Of a stretch of DNA of 64,000 nucleotides, positions 57,408 through 64,000 are shown piece after piece. Each line of letters opens with the position of its first letter. Within the stretch, counting starts at the first letter, position 1. The notes under the pieces are model-generated. The model searched no databases and was not told the DNA's origin. It was given only the letters and a program-made list of their open reading frames with translations. The DNA is from Edaphobacter modestus (GTDB taxonomy: Bacteria; Acidobacteriota; Terriglobia; Terriglobales; Acidobacteriaceae), in NCBI RefSeq assembly GCF_004217555.1, contig NZ_SHKW01000001.1, positions 992,001 through 1,056,000 on the forward strand. Reading direction: 5' to 3'. A program made the translations under genes and the position numbers.

Positions 57408-58289
57408 CTATTCTTCGGCGACGGTGCGATTTCGAAGGCTACCCAGCTTCTCAATCGTGATCACCATCTCTTCTCCCGGTTTCAGCCAGCGCTGCGGCGT
57501 TCGCCCAAGACCGACTCCCTCGGGTGTGCCGGTGCTGATGACATCACCGACCTCGAGCGGCGTTGTACTGGAGATGTATTCAATCAGAGCGGGAATCTTG
57601 AAGATGAGATCGCGGGTATTCGCCGACTGCAGCGTCTCGCCGTCGATGGTGAGGGAGATATCGAGAGCGTGCGGATCGGCAACTTCGTCGGCAGTGACGA
57701 CGGCCGGGCCAAGTGGACTAAAACTTGGGAAGGATTTGCCAAGGGTCCACTGCGAGGTCGCAAGCTGAATGTCACGCGCGCTGACGTCATTGACGATCGT
57801 GTACCCAGCGACGTACTGCTGCCAGTTGGAGGCTGCGATCTGGTAACCGGCCTTTCCGATGACGACCCCGAGCTCGGCCTCGTAATCAGGCTGGCTGCTG
57901 ACCTTCGGCAGAATCACAGGCGCATCCGGGCCAACGACGGAGCTCGACAGCTTCATGAAGACAGTCGGTACCTTCTGCACCGCCATCTTCGATTCAGCGG
58001 CATGGCTGGCATAGTTGAGCCCTACAGCAAAGATGCGAGGCGGACGGAGGGGCGCGTGCAGCGTAACCTCGGAGAGAGCGACGCGTGGCGCCTTATCCAG
58101 TTTCGCTCGAACCTCGGCCAGCGCAAGGTTGCCACCTTCAAGAATGGCGAGAACACTTGGGTACGCGAGACCCGTAAGATCGACGATCTCGCTGTCGATC
58201 AACACGCCTGGCGTAGGCACATCGCGACTGAAAGCCACGGAAGGATTCTGGGTTGAAGAGTCTTTTCCTGAGAACGTAACGAACTTCAT
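57408..58289 (-). CDS. Fumarylacetoacetate hydrolase-family protein, probable 2,4-diketo-3-deoxy-L-fuconate hydrolase
   Basis: 293 residues. The FAH fold is recognised from PDYEAELGVVIGKAGYQI (metal-binding Glu pair), IVNDVSARDIQL, TSQWTLGKSFPSFSPLGPAVV and ISTGTPEGVGLGRTP. In the L-fucose oxidative pathway a FAH-family enzyme cleaves 2,4-diketo-3-deoxy-L-fuconate to pyruvate and L-lactate; adjacency to FucD and an SDR supports this. ATG at 58289 overlaps the fucD stop (ATGA), so the genes are co-translated. Substrate is inferred from context. Confidence 0.87.
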   Translation of the reverse strand: MKFVTFSGKDSSTQNPSVAFSRDVPTPGVLIDSEIVDLTGLAYPSVLAILEGGNLALAEVRAKLDKAPRVALSEVTLHAPLRPPRIFAVGLNYASHAAESKMAVQKVPTVFMKLSSSVVGPDAPVILPKVSSQPDYEAELGVVIGKAGYQIAASNWQQYVAGYTIVNDVSARDIQLATSQWTLGKSFPSFSPLGPAVVTADEVADPHALDISLTIDGETLQSANTRDLIFKIPALIEYISSTTPLEVGDVISTGTPEGVGLGRTPQRWLKPGEEMVITIEKLGSLRNRTVAEE

Positions 58290-59590
58290 GCCTGCCCGCT
58301 CCATGCCTCGCCCTGCGGATACGCAAAGCGGTTGAGAGACTCTTCGCGAATCTCGATACTGTATCCCGCTTCGCTCGGCACTTGATAGTGACCGTTCCGA
58401 ATATGAACCGGGGTGACAAAGTGTTCATGAAGATGGTCGACGAACTCGATGACCCTATCTTCCATGGTCGTGGAGACGGAGAGAAAGTCGAACATCGACA
58501 GATGCTGGACGTACTCGCAGAGCCCAACTCCGCCTGCGTGCGGACAGACGGGAGTGTTGAACTTCGCTGCCAGTAGAAGTATAGCGAGATTCTCGTTCAC
58601 CCCGGCCACGCGACAGCTATCGAGCTGAACGACATCGAGCGCCTTCGCCTGGAGGAACTGTTTGAACATGACTCGATTGTGACAGTGCTCGCCGGTTGCG
58701 ATGCGAACCGCGGGAACCTCATGGCGAATGCGCGCATGGCCGAGAATATCGTCGGGATTCGTCGGCTCCTCCATCCACCAGGGCTTCAGCTCTGCGAGTT
58801 GGCGGGTGCGATCGATGGCCTCAAGCACGCCCCACTTCTGATTGGCATCCACCATCAACTTATTCGTCCAGCCGATCTCTTCACGAACGATGCGGCCGCG
58901 TCGAAGATCCTCAGCCGGATCTCCGCCGACCTTCAATTTGAAGTGTGTCCAGCCCTCGGCAAGAGCTTCGTGGCAAAGGCGCCGAATCTTCTCTTCGGAG
59001 TAACCAAACCATCCCACCGAGGTGGTGTAGGCCGGGTAGCCTGTTTCTTTTAACCGGGCCAGGCGGTCTGCTTTGCCGCTGCGCGCCTGCTCGAGAATCT
59101 CCCTTGCTTCATCCGGCGAGAGGGCGTCATCGATGTAACGAAAATCGACCGCCTTGAGCAGATGGCGAGGTTCAAGGTCGGAGAGGAGCTGCCATAACGG
59201 CTTCTTCTCGACACGGGCGTAGAGATCCCAGACCGCATTGATGAGAGCGCCTGCGGCCAGATGAATCACACCCTTTTCTGGCCCCAGCCACCTGAACTGT
59301 GTATCTTCGGTCAGTTGGCGCGAGAAGGCGCAGAGGTCGTCGGTGATGGAACCGAGGGAACGATTGACCACGTAGCGCGACAGATACTTTGCCGCCTGAA
59401 CCACGAGATCGGTGCCACGCCCAAGCGTAAACGTAAGGCCGTGGCCGGTCAGGCCGGCGTTGGTCTCGAGAACGCAATAAGCCGCCGAGTAGTCAGGATC
59501 CTTATTGACTGCGTCAGAGCCGATGTGCTCGCGTGAGGTGGGAAAGCGAAGATCGATGACGCGAAAACCGGTAATCAAAATCTCATTCAA
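58286..59590 (-). CDS. L-fuconate dehydratase (enolase superfamily)
   Basis: 434 residues. Converts L-fuconate to 2-keto-3-deoxy-L-fuconate. It begins ITGFRVIDLRFPTSREHIGSDA, as in Xanthomonas FucD. The acid-base and metal residues are visible in HFKLKVGGDPAEDLRRG (KxK), MVDANQKWGVLEAI (Asp), WMEEPTNPDDILGHA (Glu) and VCPHAGGVGLCE (His). A TTG start at 59590 is supported by GGAAGG eight bases upstream. Middle gene of the SDR-fucD-FAH operon. Confidence 0.93.
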   Translation of the reverse strand: MNEILITGFRVIDLRFPTSREHIGSDAVNKDPDYSAAYCVLETNAGLTGHGLTFTLGRGTDLVVQAAKYLSRYVVNRSLGSITDDLCAFSRQLTEDTQFRWLGPEKGVIHLAAGALINAVWDLYARVEKKPLWQLLSDLEPRHLLKAVDFRYIDDALSPDEAREILEQARSGKADRLARLKETGYPAYTTSVGWFGYSEEKIRRLCHEALAEGWTHFKLKVGGDPAEDLRRGRIVREEIGWTNKLMVDANQKWGVLEAIDRTRQLAELKPWWMEEPTNPDDILGHARIRHEVPAVRIATGEHCHNRVMFKQFLQAKALDVVQLDSCRVAGVNENLAILLLAAKFNTPVCPHAGGVGLCEYVQHLSMFDFLSVSTTMEDRVIEFVDHLHEHFVTPVHIRNGHYQVPSEAGYSIEIREESLNRFAYPQGEAWSGQA

Positions 59591-59652
59591 GGCTCAGACC
59601 TTCCCTTCTTCGGAATATAAAGAGTACAGATCATAAAAGCGGTGTCTGCCGT

Positions 59653-60402
59653 TTATGCGGCAGTCCATCCGCCATCGATGGGGATAACGGCGCCGTTGAT
59701 AAACTCCGCTTCTTTCGAGCAAAGAAAGCGGACAAGGGATGCAATGTCCTCAGGGGTTCCAAGCCTTCCGATCGGCTGGCGCGAAACCAGCTCGGCACGT
59801 ACCTTTTCCTTCTCGTGCGCGTGGTACTTTTCGAGATAGCCTTCGACGAAGGGGGTCTGGACAGTACCTGGGGCGATGCAGTTGACGCGCAGCTCTTTCG
59901 GGTAGTCCACCGCAATCTGTCGTGTCATTGCCTGAACCGCACCTTTGCTGGCACAGTACGCGAATCGCTGTTTCACACCGACCGAGCCCGCTACGGAGCC
60001 TATATTGACGATGGATCCTCGTGCAGCCAGCAACAGCGGCAGAGCAGCCTTGGTGACAAGAAAGACACTGCTGACGTTCACCCGCATCACCCGCTCGAAG
60101 TCCTCTTCCAACGTGCGCGAGATATCGCCCACCAGGCCAATGCCTGCGTTATTCACAAGGATATCGAGAGAAGGAATCCCGGCGAAGGCGAGCGCGATCG
60201 AAGCCGAGTCGGTTACGTCCATCTTCACCGCACGCGAACCCGGAAGCTCGGCCGCCAGCGCCTCCGCCGCCGGAAGATGGATATCCGCAAGGATGATTTG
60301 CGCACCGGCGCGTGAAAGCTCCCGTGCCGTTGCAGCCCCGATGCCGCTGGCGCCGCCTGTGACGAGAGCTACCTTGTTTTCCAGGTAAAAGGATTCACTC
60401 AT
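59653..60402 (-). CDS. SDR-family dehydrogenase, probable 2-keto-3-deoxy-L-fuconate dehydrogenase
   Basis: 249 residues, classical short-chain dehydrogenase: cofactor motif TGGASGIGAATA, NNAGIG, and catalytic Ser/Tyr/Lys with YCASKGAVQ. C-terminal NGAVIPIDGGWTAA is usual for the family. With FucD and the FAH hydrolase it makes a three-step path from L-fuconate, in which it would oxidise 2-keto-3-deoxy-L-fuconate. First gene of the operon; the IS element begins 86 bases upstream of its ATG, so its native promoter is probably separated or replaced. Confidence 0.87.
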   Translation of the reverse strand: MSESFYLENKVALVTGGASGIGAATARELSRAGAQIILADIHLPAAEALAAELPGSRAVKMDVTDSASIALAFAGIPSLDILVNNAGIGLVGDISRTLEEDFERVMRVNVSSVFLVTKAALPLLLAARGSIVNIGSVAGSVGVKQRFAYCASKGAVQAMTRQIAVDYPKELRVNCIAPGTVQTPFVEGYLEKYHAHEKEKVRAELVSRQPIGRLGTPEDIASLVRFLCSKEAEFINGAVIPIDGGWTAA

Positions 60403-60487
60403 ATATTGAAATACCGTTCCTCAGAAGCATACCTCGTTTCCAACGGATGGCCAATCCCGTCGGTCGCTCGGTGCCGCAACGCTTCTA

Positions 60488-61778
60488 GGAGCTTGTTGAA
60501 ATAGCTAGAGCTGACTCCTTTACTGATGAGGTTTTGGGTTGATGCAGGGGAGTTGGGTTGTTTATGACGGCTGGCTGGCGGATTCTGCGGCATGTTTTCT
60601 TGCCGGGTTGAAGACTCAACCGGCCTTCAGGCGCACTGCTGCTGTGGGTCCTGCTGAGTATGGCTTTGGATGAGCCTTGGCAGACGCAGCAGGTTATGTG
60701 CGGCGCAGCTGAAGACGAAGATCCAGTCGACCTTGGCGAGTCCTCGCACCTTCAGCTGGTCGAGCGGACCGGTCTGCTTCAACCAGCCAAATGTCTTCTC
60801 CACGAGCCAGCGGCGGCTGAGGCTGAGCGCATAGCCGGCGTGCCGGGTGGTCCTGCCATCGAGGTTCGAGCGGCGTCCCTTGTCGTTCTTCTGCACATGT
60901 GCGGTGACGTTGAGGGCGCGGGCTCCGGCGATGAAGTCCTTCGCGTCGTAGGCCTTGTCGGCACCAACCGTGATGCGCCGCGAGCTGTTCTTCTGCCGCT
61001 CGTCGAGCATCAGCAGGGCGGCGTCGCGCTCGGCATGGCCGTCGGCCTGGGTCGCCATCGCGGCGGCGATCAGGCCGTTGCGGTTCTCCACCAGCGCATG
61101 GCCCAGGTACGCGAGCTTCGACTCCTTGCCATAGCTCTTCTTGTAGAGCCGCGCCTCCGGATCGGTAGTCGATTGATGGGTCTCGTTCGACCTCTTCTGC
61201 CCACGGAAGTTAGTGCCGTCGCCATCATCGGAGCCATCCTTCGGCCGGAAGCTCTTCTGCGATGCCCAGGCCTGGATCAGCGTGCCGTCCACGGTGAAGT
61301 GCTCGTCACTCATGAAGCGCTTCGCCAGCACGTTCACCTCGGCGAAGAACCGCTGCGCCACGTCCGACGTCAGCAGCCGGTCGCGGTTCTTGGAAAACAC
61401 GGCATGGTTCCACACCGCGTCGTCCATGCCCAGGCCGACGAACCAGCGGAACAGCAGGTTGTAGTTCAGCTGCTCGACTAACTGGCGCTCCGAACGCACC
61501 GAATAAAACGCCTGCAACAACAGCGCCCGCAGCACATACTCGGGCGCAATCGAAGGACGGCCTGATGCCGAATATAGCGCATCGAAATCCTCGTTCAGCG
61601 ACACCAGAACTGCATCCGTCAACTTGCGAATCTCGCGCAAAGGATGATCCTGTGGAACCCGCTGCTCCAACGTCACACAACTGAACATCTCACCCTGAAC
61701 CCGCTCGTCGCCACGCATACAACAGAGACGGACCAACACCCAGATCAGACGAAGCCAGAACCTATTTCAACAAGCTCC
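60488..61778 (-). mobile_element. IS5-type insertion sequence
   Basis: 1,291 bp bounded by perfect 17-bp inverted repeats: GGAGCTTGTTGAAATAG (60488-60504) and its complement CTATTTCAACAAGCTCC (61762-61778). TA flanks both ends (or CTAG/CTAA if the outer G/C is counted as target), fitting the (C/Y)TAR target preference of IS5 relatives. It carries one intact transposase gene and looks recent. It lies between the fuconate operon and the divergent sugar porter. Confidence 0.9.
60627..61718 (-). CDS. IS5-family DDE transposase
   Basis: 363 residues from ATG 61718 (upstream in-frame codons begin at 61739). N-terminal EQRVPQDHPLREIRKLTDA and GRPSIAPEYVLRALLLQAFY, then the DDE core: FTVDGTLIQAWASQKSF (first Asp), ADKAYDAKDFIAGARAL (second Asp) and RWLVEKTFGWLKQTG (Glu), ending AAHNLLRLPRL. 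No frameshift or stop interrupts it, so it is probably active. It catalyses cut-and-paste type movement of the surrounding IS. Confidence 0.93.
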   Translation of the reverse strand: MRGDERVQGEMFSCVTLEQRVPQDHPLREIRKLTDAVLVSLNEDFDALYSASGRPSIAPEYVLRALLLQAFYSVRSERQLVEQLNYNLLFRWFVGLGMDDAVWNHAVFSKNRDRLLTSDVAQRFFAEVNVLAKRFMSDEHFTVDGTLIQAWASQKSFRPKDGSDDGDGTNFRGQKRSNETHQSTTDPEARLYKKSYGKESKLAYLGHALVENRNGLIAAAMATQADGHAERDAALLMLDERQKNSSRRITVGADKAYDAKDFIAGARALNVTAHVQKNDKGRRSNLDGRTTRHAGYALSLSRRWLVEKTFGWLKQTGPLDQLKVRGLAKVDWIFVFSCAAHNLLRLPRLIQSHTQQDPQQQCA

Positions 61779-62149
61779 TAAGTGACCCCGACCAGCCATG
61801 TTTTCGCGGGCAGGATTACGTCCGACGAAATACCTCTCCGTCCAGCAATAAGTCCGGATGGAAGATTCTTCAGCCTGCAGAACCAGAACGATCCGTGAAG
61901 GGAATTCGTCGTCTGCATGCCACAACGGTCTCCGATAGAGTTCTGCGTTTCCTATCTCGCCGAGGACTGATATCGTGTTCAGCATAGGTGAATTCGAAAA
62001 GGGATGACAGTCGACGGTCTTGTAGAGTGCGCCGGGAGCGCGCGGAGATCGACAAGGCCCATCGATTCCGAAACAACGATTTTTTGTGCGCTTTTTCTTC
62101 GTGGACCCGCTTTCATGCTGCATAACACAAGTTCAAACTTCGATGGCCT
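61779..62149. other. Region between the IS and the sugar porter
   Basis: About 370 bases without a convincing gene. It is probably the original upstream region shared by the fuconate operon (minus) and the porter (plus), now cut by the IS. Short open frames on the minus strand match no family known to me. TTTTTTGTGCG at about 62082 is part of a T-rich patch. No operator was assigned. Confidence 0.5.
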
Positions 62150-63955
62150 ATGACCTCTAACGCATCGCATTCCACTCCTGCCCAGCCTGTCGGGATGAAT
62201 TCCAAATACAACCGTTTTCTTCTTTTGGTGGCGGGACTTGGTGGCCTGCTGTACGGCGTAGACGTCGGCATTATCGGGGGAGCGCTACCTTACCTGGAAG
62301 CAACTTCCGGGCTGAATGCAGGCCAGCTCTCTATCATCGTAGCGGCGGTGCTGCTCGGCAGCGTCATCTCGACCCTCTTCGCCGGTCTTCTGGCCGACTG
62401 GATGGGCCGTCGGCCGCTGATGATGATCAGTGGGCTCACCTTCGTCCTCAGCATTCCCATGATCGCAGTCGCCCATGGCTATGGACCTCTCTTCTTTGGA
62501 CGGCTCCTGCAGGGCATCAGTGGCGGACTCATCGGCGTCGTCGTTCCGCTGTACCTTGCCGAGTGTCTGCCGGCAAGCAATCGAGGCAAAGGCACTGCCG
62601 TCTTTCAATGGCTGCTGACCCTCGGCATCGTCTCCGCCGCGCTGATCGGGATTTACTACAGTTACCGCGTCGAAACCGTGACCCGGATCTCCGACGCCGC
62701 CACCGTCTTCGCCTTCAAGGACCAGGCCTGGCGGCGAATCTTCTGGGTGTCCCTCCCCCCGGGAGTCCTGTTTGTCCTCGGGAGTTTTTTTGTGGCCGAG
62801 TCGCCCCGATGGCTTTTCCTGCGCGGCCGCCGCGAGAAGGCGATGGCGTCATTACTTCGTTCGCGCGAGACGGAGCAGGCAGAGATCGAGATGAAGGAGA
62901 TGGAGCGCATCGCTGCCGCGAAGGCATCTCCGCGCTCAGGCGAGGCCTTCAAGGATTCGCTTCTGCGGAGGAAGTACGTGATTCCCTTCCTTCTGGCATG
63001 CATCATCCTGTTCTGCAATACCGCGACGGGAATTAACTCGATCATCGGCTACAACACCGCCATTCTGCTGCAGAGTGGGCTCTCGGACCTGCATGCCCAC
63101 TGGGGCTACGTGGTTTTCACCATCGTCAATTTCTTGATGACGATCGTCGGCATGACCCTGATCGATCGTAAGGGGCGCAAGTTCCTCTTCATCGTGGGGA
63201 CCTCGGGCATCATCGTCTCCCTGGTTGGCGTAGGCCTGCTGTTTCTCGGCACGGAGAAGCTCAATCAGGACTGCCGCGACGCCGTACAAGCGATGGTGAC
63301 TCCCGATCAGACTGTCAACCTTGCCTTTAATCCGGCCGAGGCAAGACATCTGCTCGACAACGCCGGCGGCAAAGCAGGCTCCATCGATAGTCAGCGCGCA
63401 TCCCTGGCAGTCATCTACTCCTACGGAGACTTCACCGCAGCCACGAGCTTCGTCCGCTCTGACGATCCGAGCGCGGCGCCGATTCGGATCACGCGCGAGA
63501 GCGCTGTTCCCACAAACAGGGTCGAGGCGTTCTTCAAGAATCCTTTTGCCGATCTAGACGCGGCTCGCACAGCTCCACTCAAGATCGACCGCGCGCTCGT
63601 GGGCCGGGTTCCCGATTCACATCATGGCTGGCTGGTTGCCATCGGGCTGTATCTCTTCATGTCGTTCTATGCCATCGGTCCTGGCGTCGGCGTCTGGCTG
63701 GCTCTCTCAGAGCTCATGCCAACCCGAATCCGGTCCAATGGCATGAGCATTGCGCTGGTCATCAATCAGCTGGTCTCGACGACACTGGCAGGAATCTTCC
63801 TTCCCGTCGTCAGCAAGTATGGTTACTCGTTCATGTTCTTTCTCTTCGCAGGATTTACGGTGATCTACTTTATCGTGGCCGCTTTCTTTCTGCCGGAGAC
63901 CAAGGGGAAGACTCTCGAAGAGATCGAGCAATACTTTGAGGGGAAGCGGACATAA
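62150..63955 (+). CDS. MFS sugar porter with large periplasmic insertion
   Basis: 601 residues with 12 membrane helices of the sugar-porter family: GGLLYGVDVGIIGGALPYLE (helix 1), ADWMGRRPLMMISG (loop 2-3 motif), GRLLQGISGGLIGVVVPLYLAECLP (PESPR-type pattern precursor), VAESPRWLFLRGR and the C-terminal PETKGKTLEEIEQ. Between helices 9 and 10 (about residues 370-493) is a hydrophilic stretch of roughly 120 residues predicted to face the periplasm, much larger than in typical porters. Start may be ATG 62150 or 62195; neither has a clear Shine-Dalgarno site. Context suggests uptake of L-fucose or a related sugar; this is inference. Confidence 0.87.
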   Translation: MTSNASHSTPAQPVGMNSKYNRFLLLVAGLGGLLYGVDVGIIGGALPYLEATSGLNAGQLSIIVAAVLLGSVISTLFAGLLADWMGRRPLMMISGLTFVLSIPMIAVAHGYGPLFFGRLLQGISGGLIGVVVPLYLAECLPASNRGKGTAVFQWLLTLGIVSAALIGIYYSYRVETVTRISDAATVFAFKDQAWRRIFWVSLPPGVLFVLGSFFVAESPRWLFLRGRREKAMASLLRSRETEQAEIEMKEMERIAAAKASPRSGEAFKDSLLRRKYVIPFLLACIILFCNTATGINSIIGYNTAILLQSGLSDLHAHWGYVVFTIVNFLMTIVGMTLIDRKGRKFLFIVGTSGIIVSLVGVGLLFLGTEKLNQDCRDAVQAMVTPDQTVNLAFNPAEARHLLDNAGGKAGSIDSQRASLAVIYSYGDFTAATSFVRSDDPSAAPIRITRESAVPTNRVEAFFKNPFADLDAARTAPLKIDRALVGRVPDSHHGWLVAIGLYLFMSFYAIGPGVGVWLALSELMPTRIRSNGMSIALVINQLVSTTLAGIFLPVVSKYGYSFMFFLFAGFTVIYFIVAAFFLPETKGKTLEEIEQYFEGKRT

Positions 63956-64000
63956 ATCCGCCGCAGCATCGAATCGTCAAAAATGAAAAAGTAGCTGTAG

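Noticed and set aside
61767-62123. Minus-strand 118-codon frame starting beside the IS, considered as a truncated regulator gene
   Set aside because: It begins in the IS terminal repeat region and shows no helix-turn-helix or sugar-binding motif; neighbouring frames are equally open.

Overview
The window looks like chromosomal DNA of an acidobacterium (Acidobacteriota, probably Terriglobia/Acidobacteriaceae). This is inferred from GC-rich sequence, a complete Tol-Pal locus whose lipoprotein carries an extra beta domain, a Ser/Thr kinase with a TolB-like/TPR tail, an NHL-repeat/Ig-repeat surface protein, the L-fuconate pathway, and a GTCAT-type intergenic repeat of the sort common in that group. 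No rRNA, tRNA or CRISPR array was seen. GTG and TTG starts with good Shine-Dalgarno sites are frequent.

Layout. 0-1.1 kb: tail of a CBS protein and a CusF-SCO1 copper lipoprotein. 1.2-7.5 kb: an AddB/AddA-like nuclease-helicase pair. 7.5-14.2 kb: a collinear phosphate regulon on the minus strand (phoB-phoR-pstS-pstC-pstA-pstB-phoU) with a Pho-box-like triple repeat before pstS. 14.3-20.2 kb: a lone receiver, two histidine kinases, threonine aldolase and HemW. 20.3-26.6 kb: tolQ-tolR-TonB/TolA-like-thuA-tolB-pal-cpoB. 26.6-27.4 kb: a gene-free stretch with an operator-like palindrome and a degenerate 35-bp tandem repeat. 27.4-33 kb: carA-carB and a DapA-like protein that lacks the catalytic lysine and overlaps carB. 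33.3-37.2 kb: a Tat-exported PaoABC-type molybdenum aldehyde oxidoreductase. 37.4-41.4 kb: zwf, gnd and eno. 41.7-47.5 kb: a glycine-zipper envelope protein, a Ser/Thr kinase, a small membrane protein and a sodium:solute symporter. 47.9-54.8 kb: a receiver followed by ccmF-ccmH-ccmI-like, a carboxypeptidase-regulatory-like protein, htpX, DUF4149 and a ZIP transporter. 54.8-57.3 kb: the NHL/Ig protein. 57.4-64 kb: an L-fuconate catabolic operon (SDR, FucD, FAH hydrolase) and a divergent sugar porter, with an IS5-type element inserted between them.

How the genes fit together. PhoR/PhoB would sense phosphate and act at the box before pstS to control Pst uptake, with PhoU as the brake. Tol-Pal energises outer-membrane constriction. 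The ccm genes form the haem-ligation part of cytochrome c maturation. Zwf, Gnd and Eno belong to central carbon flow. The fuconate operon converts L-fuconate to pyruvate plus L-lactate. I found no clearly new defence or mobile system. The observations most worth checking are the DapA-like protein, the tandem repeat region, the Pho box, the IS-split fucose locus, the variant cysteine motifs in the SCO and CcmH proteins, the large periplasmic insertion in the sugar porter, and a strand-independent GC-skew sign change near 32 kb.
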